The notes below the pieces were generated by a model. That model had not been told where the DNA came from. It did no database searches and saw nothing but the letters and a program-made list of their open reading frames with translations. Shown here piece by piece: positions 10,575 through 24,000 of a stretch of DNA of 64,000 nucleotides (position 1 is the first letter of the stretch; every line of letters begins with the position of its first letter). The stretch covers positions 5,551,001 to 5,615,000 of the forward strand of contig JADLSH010000358.1 in the NCBI GenBank assembly GCA_016169945.1, given 5' to 3'. The position numbers and the translations under genes were made by a program. Source of the DNA: Trachythela sp. YZ-2020 (taxonomy: Eukaryota; Cnidaria; Anthozoa; Malacalcyonacea; Clavulariidae).

Positions 10575-10678
10575 TCCTCTAAACCCTAACCCAACCAACC
10601 CTAACGCTAACCCAACCCAACCCAACCCTAACCTAACCCATGTAGGTTTACACTTAGGGTTAGGGTTGGGTTAGGGTA
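10575..10678. repeat. Head-to-head telomere-like repeats
   Basis: AACCCTAAC/CCAACC repeats (10575-10641) are followed, after GTAGGTTTACACTTA, by the opposite-strand version GGGTTAGGGTTGGGTTAGGG (10655-10675). This gives a fold-back of telomere-type sequence. It lies immediately before the gypsy-derived region. Confidence 0.75.
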
Positions 10679-10679
10679 C

Positions 10680-13470
10680 AGAACACTAGCTAGCCTTAAA
10701 CCCGAAATTTCCCAGGCTCTGAACTCCCTCCTTGAGGAAATCGATGCTACCGACGAGGCGGAAGTCCTCCGCACCGCCTTTCGGCGCTCCTCCCAACATC
10801 GTGAGAATCGTAGTTGAGTCCTCTAAACCAACCAAACAACAAATCGCCATCAAGGGAACTGACGTCACCTACTACAATTCCGCATGTCCCAATCCTAAAG
10901 AAAACCACATCAGACGCACCCAGGCGCACGTCCTTCAAGCTCCACCTCCCTTGCCATTGAGCCACGCCCAGACTACTCCAAATCAGTCCGAAATCTGTCC
11001 CGCCCACAAGTTCTAGAAGCGGCGGCAGGACAAGTTCGCACACTCAATGACACTGCAGAACCTAAGAACTTTCCCGCCATGAACATTTTTGCAAGGTTCG
11101 GTTAACACATACTCCCGACACAATGGAGATCCAACGACCTACCCATCTTTGTAACACGTCACCACTCACGCCTAAACAAATATCGTCTGTATCCGTGGAT
11201 CCAGACAACATTTTACCCGACAAAATACGGCAAAGCTTCCATTACCTCTTGAAAACCCATGATGAGGTATTCAACCGTTGAAGCTGTGGTTAATATGGGA
11301 CGAATCCAGCCTCCCCAACGGAAAGGTCGTCTTCCACAGTACGCCCGCAATAAATTAGTTGAGTTGCAACAGAAACTTGATGAGCTGGAGGCGCCAGGGG
11401 TATTCCAACCCCCCGACGACTTTTAAATAACAGTAGAATACTTAAACCCCTCCTTCCTTGTTACCAAGCCAACTCGAGGTCACCGCTTGCCACAGCTTTT
11501 GCCGACGTTGCGCGCTACAGCAAACCCCATCCATCCTTACTTCCTGACGTCGACACAACACTACGCTCTATTGCCCGGTGGAAGTATATAATCGTGACTG
11601 ATCTAACAAGTGCATTCTACCAGATACCACTGTCTAAGAGCTCAGTGAAGTATTGCGATGTCGCTACACCGTTTCGTGGGGTACGAGTTTATACATGCTC
11701 TGCGATAGGAATGCCAGGTTCAGAAACTGCACTGGAGGAATTAATGCGCCGCGTGTTAGGAGACTGTCTACTGGACGGAATCACAGCAAAGTTTGCAGAC
11801 GACCTCTACTGTGGAGTAGACTCTCCCGAGGCTCTCCTCGAGAATTGGCGTCGCATCCTACAAGGACTCCAGAAATGCAACCTACATCTTTCACCATCCA
11901 AGACCATCATCTGCCCCCGATCCACTACCATACTCGGTTGGGTATGGACAGAAGGAAGTTTATCGGCCAGCCAACATCGCATTGCCACTTTGTCCTCGTG
12001 CCCTCCACCTGAGACCGTACGTGGCCTTCGTGGATTTATCGGTGCATATTAGGTTCTGAGTCGAGTTCTACCCAAGTTCTCCCACATCATAGCCCCGCTC
12101 GAAAGTGCTATCGCAGGTCAACAGTCTAGGGAGCGCATACAGTTGACAGATACGTTGCGCGAGCATTTTCAATATGCTCAAAACAGTCCACACGAAAGCC
12201 CATGACTTTGCCACGACCATCCGAATAACTGTGGATTACCACTGACGGTTCTGTCATTAAGTGTGGCATTGGAGCCACCTTTTACTTCACCCGCAACAAC
12301 AAACTTCACCTCGCAAAATTCGTTAGTGCAAAGTTACGCAAACATCAAGTTACCTGGCTACCTTGTGAAATCGAAGCCCTCAGTATCGCCGCCGCAGTCA
12401 AGCACTTCAGCCCATTCTTATCCACTCTACCCAACAAGCATGCCTACTAACGGACAGTAAGCCATGTGTTCAAGCTTTCGAAAAATTATGCCGCGGGGAG
12501 TTTTCAGCTAGCCCTCGTGTTATTTCTATCCTTTCGATTGTCAGCAGGAACCAGGTCAACGTTTGTCATCTAACTGGTTCTGCCAATGTTCCATCTGACT
12601 TCGCCAGTCGCAATGCCCCTGAATGCAACGAACCAGTCTGAATGCGCATACTGTAACCTCCGACGAACACATGCCCATCTGAAGCAAGGAGCTCGTCCAT
12701 CCAAAAAGGTGACCAATAAAAGACGTTCAAATATGTCTTAACGTTGCTACCATCGCAAGAGATGGTTTATTGGTTGTCCACCGTAATACTGCTTTCACCC
12801 TCCAATTCCACTGATTTGATTATCGTTCCTCGCTCCGTACTGGACGGACTTGTAACTGCTATACATATAAAGCTATCCACATGGCGAAAGTAGTCGACCG
12901 TGTATGTGACACGTGCCATACATGCGCATAGTTACGCAAGCTTCCAGATCCCCTGGTGAAGCACACTACGGAAGATCCACCCGACATAGTTGGCGTATGC
13001 TTCGCAGCAGACGTTCTTAAGCGATGCAAACAAACCATTCTGGTATTACGCGAGACTACCACATTTTACACAGCGGCATCCATCATATCCGATGAAAAGA
13101 GCGCAACACTCCGTGACAATTTAGCACCTTTGTGCATAGGATTACGACCACTGAGTGGGCCACCCGCTACAGTAAGAGTCGACCCCGCCCCGGGCTTTGT
13201 CGCCTTAAAAGATGACTCCACGCTTCAACAGCTTGACATCTCGGTAGAAATCGGTCGCATCAAGAACGTGAACAAAATCCGGTAGCTGAAAAAGCTATTG
13301 CAGAAGTGGAAGATGAGCTTCTTCGACAGACTCCTAATGGCGCCGGACCAGTTACACAACTTGGCCTTGCCATCACTATTTCGCGATTGACTCCCACCTG
13401 TGCAGGGACGGCGTTTCTGCTCATGAACTATGGACACAAAGGAATCAAGATTAGTAATGTCAAGTTAAGT
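10680..13470 (+). pseudogene. Decayed Ty3/gypsy-like LTR retrotransposon (pol)
   Basis: The order is that of a Ty3/gypsy pol. An upstream gag-pol linker-like region (10690-11400) is followed by reverse transcriptase at 11594-12052 ([33 protein letters not shown], then the catalytic FADDLY and TTILGWVW). A broken RNase H region with VTDGSV-like sequence follows near 12235-12640. An integrase core near 12860-13440 (VLRETTTFYTAASII, RVDPAPGF, IGRIKNVNK) is last. Stops and frame changes occur throughout, for example at 12052, 12190 and 12460. No LTRs were recognised at either end. It lies 3' of WDR24. The style of RT and integrase resembles elements common in cnidarians. Confidence 0.75.
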
Positions 13471-13564
13471 TACATAGCTAGCAAGATCGTTCATATTAAC
13501 AGATATAGTTAGTACTAGTGAATTACGAACTGGCGTAGAACGCACGTAAGAAGAAAGAAACCAC

Positions 13565-13790
13565 GCCACAATACAGACAATGTTGGTCAGGTCATACGAA
13601 ATACAGACACTGATGGTCAGGTCATACGAAATACAGACAATGTTGGTCAGGTCATACGAAATACAGACAATGTTGGTCAGGTCATACGAGATACAGACAA
13701 TGTTGGTCAAGTCATACGAAATACAGACAATGTTGGTCAAGTAATACGAAATACAGACAATGTTTGTCAAGTCATACGAAATACAGAGCT
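13565..13790. repeat. 30-bp minisatellite, about 7-8 copies
   Basis: The unit ATACAGACAATGTTGGTCAG plus GTCATACGAA is repeated head to tail with few changes. It is open on the minus strand as a 10-residue peptide repeat (ISYDLTNIVC), but only because the unit length is a multiple of three. Confidence 0.9.
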
Positions 13791-13903
13791 TTAGAGCTTG
13801 TTGTAGAGAGTTTGTTGTATATATATACAAGGAGCCAGGGGGTGGGGTGTGTCAGTATCCATTATAGCTCTATAAGATGAAGAACTTACCAGAACAGCAT
13901 TGA

Positions 13904-14904
<1,001 letters not shown>

Positions 14905-15040
14905 TCATCTATATTCACAGTTATGACCACATCCTGTAGGACAACTGCGATAATTCTTGAACCAGTCTTTAATGTGTCGTAGATGGCCACCGTGACCACA
15001 TCCTTGGCACCAGGCTAACAGACCACGCACCGTCGTATTA
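14905..15040 (-). CDS. WDR24: WDR24 terminal exon, zinc domain part 2
   Basis: Encodes [20 protein letters not shown], then [20 protein letters not shown] and EYR, stop TGA. All zinc-ligand Cys/His of the family C-terminus are present. Acceptor ATTACCAG. A MITE starts 60 bases upstream, within the intron. Confidence 0.95.
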
Positions 15041-18000
15041 CTGGTAATACAGAACAAAACAGAAACATAAAGTAAACAAAATTTTGCTAACATTTTTTAC
15101 TTAAAGGGCTTATGCAGCGAAAATTCGGTTCGAGTGAAACTCTCTTATTAAAGAGAACTTTTGAAGTTATGAAGATTGACGTTTGCAGCTTTTCCATATC
15201 CCACTTCGTTCTTGAGATATTAAGATGTGTTTGATATGTAAATAACATCACTGTGACATCACACTGCATAATGAAATGTTGGAAAATCACGAATATCTTT
15301 GAAATAATTGAATTAAATCACTTGAAACTCTGCATGACTTGTGTGGTGTCCTGCGATAGGCAGAAACAAATGACAGTTTGAAGGCGATTGGTTAAATAAT
15401 CTCAGAGGTATTCGTGATTTTCCAACAATTCATTATGCATTGTGATGTCACAGTGATGTTATTTACATATCAAACACATCTTAATATCTCAAGAACGAAG
15501 TGGGATATGGAAAAGCTCCAAACGTCAATCTTCATAACTTCAAACGTTCTCTTTAATAAGAGAGTTTCACTCTAACCGAATTTTCGCTGCATAAGCCCTT
15601 TAAAATTTTGTCTTGTAGTAAGCATTAAAATAATTATATAGTTAGTCGAATGCTTGTTTTAGCTGTGAATATGATTAACAACTGATGGTACCAGCTGTAA
15701 TATACTCAAAGTGATCCAGTGTGGTAAACAACGATTATGAAGTGCCTTCAGGCACTTGAAAATCCTGGCAAGTATTCAACAGTCTGTAAAGTGGGCAACT
15801 AAAGTTAACTAAACAGGAAAATGGTAAAAAGATATTGGTTTGTTATGAAGAATGACGAATATTACGTTACGACTGATTTAATCAGCAATTCGTTCTCTAT
15901 CAAAGACAAAGGGGAAATGCAATAAAACATACCAAAAATTATTGCTTGTTTCCAAGCATTTAGGTCAGAGATATGGTGGCGTTTTTGCTAGAATACGCAT
16001 TATTATCTATTTAAAAGAATTGATGATTTCTGATTTGCTAACAGCCAACGGTGATCATCATATCAACGCAATGGCTGACCAAATACGAAGTTGTGACATC
16101 ACATTTGACATCTTGACGTGCGACATGAAAAAGAATTATCGCACGCTATGACGTCATGCCAATGACGCAAGGCGAGCCGAAGGAGGGAAGCATTGTTTCA
16201 CAACACAACTTGTTGTCTATTTAAGTCTAGACATGGTTTACATTTATTCACTGTAGCCTAAGTTTCACCGCATTAGAGTAAAAAGGGCTTCGTGCAACCT
16301 GATTTCTCAAGCGTTTAACAATATCCAAAAATCTATTGGTGGTAACAAACAACTTAAACGTATCGTACAACCAGCCACTGTTTTCATCTTTTAAATAATA
16401 GTAGAACAATTATTGAGTTCGGTTTTCGCAATAGATGAAGAATTATCAAGGCCTCTGTATATATGTGTTACTAGCGTCAGCCTCCGTCTTCGGTTGATAA
16501 CACAAACTTCGGCTTTCATATCGTGCTCAAACTCGATCAATAATTGTTAAATTAAATATTCAATGTTCAGGGCATAGAAATGACAGGATTACTCAAAATT
16601 ATAAAAACATGGCAGTATTCATGGCAACACGTGCAAATCTGAGTATATTTTAAGCATGATGCATGCAAAAATGGGGTTTGGATATACAATCATGTTTCCA
16701 CTCTATGGTGTAGCCCATAAGGACTAACGTAGTATTCTTCTAAACAATACATACCATATAGAACAGGCTGGAGTAAGACTCTTGCACTTGGCACAACTCC
16801 AACCACATTTATCAGGCGGTAGTGGTTTCCTACATCTCTCATTACTACATAATGTGTGAACTGTCGTTGACATCTACGATATTGAAATAAAAAACACAGT
16901 TAGGCGACAAATGTGATGATGTTGTTTCCTATAAAGTCATTTATATTATCTAATGCCCGTCTACCATCTTTTACCACAGACCTAAAACATTTCATTCATG
17001 TCTATTATAGGGTATATTGATTAATCAACCAAGTTGAAAACAAGGTTGAAACAAACGGTATAAACACCATCAAATGTTGGAACAACTTTGTAGCAAGTTC
17101 ACTGCAGACGTAGTTGTACGAAATTGTGCATACTCGTACAACTACGTATATATTTACTTTGTACATATTTGTGTACTTTTATTATAAATACTAATGCACA
17201 TGAAAGGTTTTCTCTCTTGTTGTACATAATACAGATGTAATAAATGACTAAAGAGGTGCTTTTTCGTATTCGGTGGATAAAAATATTCGAGGGGCTTTTG
17301 TGGCGCAGTCGTCAGAGCAAGCGCCTTTCACCTCTGAGTCGTGGGCACAGAAGAAAGATATATACAGAAGGGCCACTCAGCGGTGCAACGTGTCCTCGGT
17401 TTTTTATGCAAAAATATGCAGTTTACTGGCCAGGAAAATGGCGGATCAGCCAGTTCAGCGTGCTTATTGGCCAGAAAAAGCAATTGACTGGCCAGAGAAA
17501 TGGCGGCCAACATGCGTAATGCGATATGCGCGACCCCAAAAAATTCAAAGGTTCCCAAGAGAGTGAACCCTCTATATAATATTTACTCTATGTCGTGGGT
17601 TCGATTCTCGCTGGGGACTCTACTCATGTGAAAAGGGTAAGTCAGCGCTCTGCCGAAAGTCGTGGGTTTTGTCCGGCCACTCCCGTTTCCTCCCACATGG
17701 AAAGTTGACTGAGTGGATTAGGATAATATAGATTAGGAAAGTAATATCACAATTGTTGTAAAAATACATAGTGTAGGCTAACTACGTAATGTAGGTACGG
17801 CAAGCGAAATACTTGGTGTAATCAGTCACTGAAAAGCCACGACGGGGAGTGAGCTGAATAATGTATAAAATTCTGTAATAATGTGTAATGAGCTAATTCA
17901 GTCCAAACAGTGGACCAAGTTATGTTACATTACTTTAGATTCGGTAAACGAAACAGGACGCCCAATAAAAAGACTAATTTTAAACTTGGTTAGAAGTCAG

Positions 18001-21000
18001 AGAACGTACAGAAAATATTAGCAACGGTATCACGGAGCCATAAATGTTGTATTTTACACAACTAATCTAAGGAAGCTTTAAAAGTTACATGCTGCAATTA
18101 GCTGAGAGATTTTAACTTGCAACGTTGTGCATCAGTGCATGTTCTCGTCGAGTGTATGATAAAGTGAAAACATGCATCAGTCCTCGAGTAGGACCGATAT
18201 TTTTAGAATTAATAGTGCTTGTATCTTAACTGTATTAGCTTGGTACTCCGTAGTATCTAACCAGCACCCATGCACGCAGTCTAGTACTTGCCTGATTGAG
18301 CTCCGTTAAGGCAGGCAAGTTTGAAATATTTATGATTTCAGCTGAAATAGTCCACATTTGTAAGCGGCTAAGCAAATCTAAAATGAAAAAGTTCACCAGT
18401 GTTATGTCTTTACCCTCAGAAAATAAAGCCTAATCTAATCTAACCTAATCGTCGGTTAATACTGAAAGCCCTGCAAATAAAGTTGCATGTTTGGCACTAT
18501 TTTTTTTCATTTTCAAGAGGGAACCTAAATTAGAATAGTGATAACTTTTCATCTGGAAAAATGCATAAAATGACACTGCGAAAGAGTGAAGGAAATTAGG
18601 CAGTTCGGAGTTTCGACTGCGCATACAAATGACGCGTTCTGCGTCGGGATAAAATCGCAGTTGAATAATAACATGAAGCTGAGACTGGAAGAACTAAAAT
18701 ATGCATATCGAAGTATTTAACTGTTCAGTTGAATATGCAAAAGTTGCTCGAAGAACAATTAGTTTCCCCACGGTTGACTCGCCTTACTTAGAAAATTTAT
18801 TCCCTTAAGTGCACCTTTCTTTATTTTGCTTTACACAGAAGACAAAATATACTCGTACAAAAATGTTTGAATGACAGTTCTATTGTGGCTATAATTATGT
18901 GGAACACAACTGAATGATTGAACAGGTGAATACATTGGTATGCATATTTTAATTCTTCCAGTCTTAGCTATTGGGAGAATTAGAATCTCCTTGAAACGTA
19001 GACCATGAAAATACAAAACAGATTTAGAATTGAGCTTGTTTTCAAGGAGTAATAAGGCAATGAAATTTGAAAATTTCAAATTTTAACGGCTAAAGTTTTT
19101 GAAACCGCGAAGGTGGGAAACTGGTAACTAATACGTCACAATAGGAACCCATTGCCTACTCGGATAAGTGAAAAGTATATAAATGCAAAGGGCGAATCGC
19201 GATCAAGCCCGGTAAAAAATGTCGTAAACGAGTTCAGATACAGAAAATAATAGTTATTACCAAAGCGATGACTCCGACTGGAACTATATTCCCGGGCAGT
19301 ATATCAAATCGAGAAATCGAGTGAAATCGATGAAAACACCGTTGACGCGAAGTCAAGCAGCGATCACGAAAAAGACGTCGGTCCCGACGGTCCGTATATA
19401 AATAATGAACTAGTTGCTGACGAAGAATCGCTCGCAAAATACCGCGAAAAAGAGCAATTGAATGACGAACGTCTCAAGGAACTACATGCAGCGAAGACTT
19501 GATGGTATAGAATAAATGGTAAATATTTCACTTTGATTTTGTTGCGTAACATGGATTTCGCGACTCGTGTATTTGCCTTTAATCTTGCCACATGTACAAT
19601 ATTCAAATTACAAAATTAATATAATATTTCAGGTGTAAATGTAGCAATTGTCGCATTGAGACGCTTCATATGCTAAAGAGTGTCAATGTTGTATGGAAAT
19701 TGAGGAGTGCGTAGATTATTTAAACAGTGACATTGTCCCGCCAAGTTGAAGTCCCGCCATCATGTATAGTCAGGCATCCTTGGTTTAAAATAGCTTATAC
19801 TCGATACCTGGGCCCGCCCCTCCGTTTAGCAGCAACGAATTTACGAGCAAGAATATCGTCAAACAAGCACACAAGAGTGGTAAATAATGCTTTATTTGAT
19901 AACAACACATTGTCATTGAATATATACTGTATACAGTATATACAATTATGATTATATATATTTATACATGTCAACACGCAAATACACGTTTTATTAAAAA
20001 GAATTAAATATTTATTTGTAGATTCTTACGGAGCACAGCAAATAGAAGCTTTGTGTGGATGGTTTATGAGCGTCTAGCTTTTAATGCCAGCACGCGCGTA
20101 TGAGAAAATAAGGAGGCAGTTTATGCCTGCTCTTGATGAAGACCTTGTAGGATTTGTAGAGGAGGACAGCTCTTAAGATACCATAGACTATTGTTTTAAT
20201 ATACCTATTTATGTGTATATACCTTTTTATGTGGTCTATGAGCCACATATACTTTATGTGGTCTATGAGCCACATATATATTATTGATCTTTTATGTGGT
20301 TTATGAGCCACATATACTGTATATTTTACTCTGTATATAGATATTGTATCTGAGATTTTCCCTGCAGTGCGTGCGTATAATCTGTGAAGAAATCTGAAAC
20401 ATTATAATAATAATAAAAAAGTTTATTTAAAGAGGGTAACAGATGACAATCCGCTTAAAGACTGATAAACTACTGGCCCTCAAGCTGCGCTATGTACAAT
20501 AGTATTCAAAATAAGGAAATCCAAATTGATTAACATATTGAACAGTTAAATAAAATATGTACCTAATTAGTGTTTCTATATCTATTAAATTTCCTAGAGT
20601 TACTATGCACTAAACGAACGCCGTTCACCGCGGTCACCATCAGGACCCTGGGGACGAGGTTGCTAAAAACGTTGATGGAAGGTTTCTGACGAAGTTCTGT
20701 AGGTAAACCATTCCAAGTTTTAATTCCTCATACCGTAAATGATCTTCCTCCTTCAGTCTCACGTTTATATCGCGGGCAAACTATATTAATATGTCCATGT
20801 CTAGTGACTCTTGAATGTACGTCAGTGTTACGTAGAAACATATCACAGTAATATACTCAGGACTTTCTTCATTTATTCTTTTGTAAATAATTGAGCATTT
20901 TATGATTTCGACTTCATCATTAGAAAGGGATGCGAGTTTTCCCTGTATAGAGCGTACAAAATATATCAAAACACAATAAAATATTGTATGTACGTTTTAA

Positions 21001-24000
21001 ATTATTTTATAATCATTGACATTGTATCGTAGTTTGCTTTTGTTGTTATAAACTTGTTCCATGTTTTTCTTCCCTTATTAAACAGGTATAACCAACACAA
21101 CAACTAGGCTCAGTTGAAATATTATTCTTTTAAATAATCAACGAGCACAAGGTCAATGAGAGTTTTATCATTTACTGCTGCGTCATATTACTGCTACATT
21201 ACCGTTTAAAATAATACAGTATACACTTTGTACATCCTTTGACGACGCAACCAAATGGTTTTGACACGCTATTTCACTCATATCCTCACGATTTTGTGCT
21301 ATTCCTATAGTTACTAAATTGGCTGTGGTCATTTACATCTATTGCGTGACTATGACAAACACGAGCAGACTGCATCGAAATAGCTTCTTTTACAACCTAT
21401 TTAGATAATATATTTGTGACTAAAATTGGTCATATATTAAAACGATTGACAAACGAAATTTGCCCTTAACAGAAAAACAAAATAGAATCAGAAATTTGAA
21501 AGTATTGTACCTATCATTCTCTTGGCTCTCGGAGATAGAGATTTGTAGTACTACACATCTATTCGACATTTTTCAGTTTCGCGATTTTATTTGCACTGTT
21601 GCCTTCTAGATGATAGTACACGGAATAGTGTTTTCTACATTGTTGAGTTGGACGATTCCTATTGTGAAGTCACACGCACAATTCCGTTCCTTTTACAACA
21701 CGAAATTCAATAACTTTTAACTATAAATCCGATTTCAATTCTGTTCTAGAACTTACGTACTGATTTGAACCATAAATTTCAAAAATGCAAAGTCTCATTT
21801 TATGACATGGGCACTTTAAAGGTTACAATTTTTTTGAATTATTCATATTCAATATAATTCACATTTCATCCAAAATAAGATGTGATAAAAGTGTAGCTAT
21901 ACTGAAATTACTGTATACATGGCGTTGGCAGTGCAGCGGTTAACTGTATGCATGCATGTACATTTCCTCTCTGAGTCAGTTGCACTATGCAACCCCGCAG
22001 ACTCCCCGAATACTTCCGTAACTTCCTGTAATAATGCACAATTAAAGGTTGAACAGTTTCGAACTGGAAGAGATGTCCAGTATAAACATAGTCGAAATAA
22101 ATCAAGCTCAATATATTACAGAGTTCCACCTGAATGACTGCTTCTTGCATGAAACAGGCTGTAGTGGACACCTTGAGGTATATATATATATACAGCCAAT
22201 TCAAAAAAGGTTGTCCTTCAAAAATCTTAAACCTTAAACATTGAGCGCGAAAGGGATGATGGATAACTTCCTATTTAGAGTCTTTAACTCGGGAAATGCG
22301 CTTTTGTAACAATGCAAGGTCATATAATAAACACTTACGATGTAGGGATATTTGGTTTACTAAGCTAATGTTCCATCCAAATAAGTAATACCCATCATAC
22401 CTTGCGCGCTCAAGGTTTAAGATATTTTGAAGGACAACCTTTTTTGAATTCGCTGTATGTATATATATATATATGTAAACGTTTTGCATGAACCACGCAT
22501 GTGGTCACATAAAATGATACCTTACCTATATAGGACAACAACCACTGTTCTTGTTCTAATTCATCTATCTCCGCTCTTATTTTATCACCAAGCACAAGTA
22601 GAACTGATACACACATCTGAATATCTCCCTACAAACGATATATAATTTATATAACAAGTGTAACCAAATCTATACAATCACGTGAAACGGTAACACTAAT
22701 AAAGAATGCACTGCCAAATGAGGCTGACGAAGAACTAGGCAGACCATGAATACAATGATTATTGCAGGTTCCCCCAAGATATACGGTCAACCCGCTAATA
22801 AAAAAGACCGAATAGGAAATTTGATGGCCTTATGGTGAACATCTGGGGCCGGTTGTATAGAAGTCTTAACTACATTTTGTAGTTAAATAGTAGTTAACTG
22901 TAAAATTCGCGATTCTGATTGGTAACTTTCGCACTAACTATAGTTAACTTTAACTACTTTTTTATACAACCGGCCTCAGAAACCTAACGAGAAATTGTGA
23001 ATACGAACAAATTAAGTACATTTCACCCCAGCTGTGTTACCCTAAGAATAATACCCTTCCTTAAGAGTGAATGACCAATTATTGTTCTTTTAGCATAAAA
23101 TGTCCCCGATGTCTTGGAGTAAAAATTCTAACATGAATTCGGTGGCATTTAGTTCCATGTTCCACAGAGCATACCTTGTTGGCATAGTACTTCAAGCAAT
23201 CTTTCACGACATCTGAACAATCCCATTTCGGGAAAAGCTGAGAAAAGAAATATAATCTATAATCAGTATTTAACTGTCTTAAGATCACTTTATACTGCTT
23301 TGTCTCGACATGTTGAATATAAAGAAAATGCAAATATAACTGCAAAATATATGGCCGTATTCAACCAGTGTATTCAACCCATGCATGCAAGGGAAGTCAC
23401 AACACCTTATTTCACGTAATTGCGTGGCGTTCGCCATTTTGGATGGCAAATATTTAAAATAAATTAAGAATAAGCGTGGCTTCAACTGGTATACAGCAAG
23501 GCTGCGGTTGTTCCATTTTTTTCGAGAATTCAGCAAAGCCTGGTTCAAAGCCTTCTTAAGACCTGAATATATAACTCTAAAATATTGATCGGGAAGTATG
23601 TCTCGAATAGAACAACGAATATACTTTTCCTACATTGTAATGTAAAACCTTAAATGAACATGTTTTCTGGTTAGTTTCAAATACACAAAATTGATCAGTG
23701 CCTGTCACTCATTCTTAAGAAAAATTATTGATAATATTATTGTGTTTATAAATGTTATAATCGACCAAGCAAAAATGCTGATATAGTATACTATAGGTTC
23801 GTATAGCGGTCCTCTGATATTCTTTCCCGAAATCATATCATAATCAAGATCATTTGAAGGTTTTGATCTCTTTGCTGAATACGTTTCCTAAAGTTAGTTT
23901 CACAGTGTGCATATGCATAATAAGAAGTCTAGCATAATTACAGAATACATTGGAACCTCTATACTAACGGACACTCTGTATAACTGACATCTCAATACAA

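Noticed and set aside
13565..13790. Possible CRISPR array
   Set aside because: Units are directly adjacent without unique spacers, and the genome is an animal one. The same holds for 29160-29575.
13465..13830. Protein of ten-residue repeats on the minus strand
   Set aside because: Produced by a 30-bp minisatellite with no stop in one frame.
17288..17630. tRNA gene with an intron
   Set aside because: Box-like motifs are present, but the body is followed by a SINE tail and the gap is 250 bp with flanking repeats; it does not fold as a plain tRNA. The minus-strand case at 32175 is likewise a SINE.
23079..23345. Minus-strand ORF of 88 codons as a separate gene
   Set aside because: Only the 63-bp core is a WDR24 exon with good splice sites; the rest is intron read-through.
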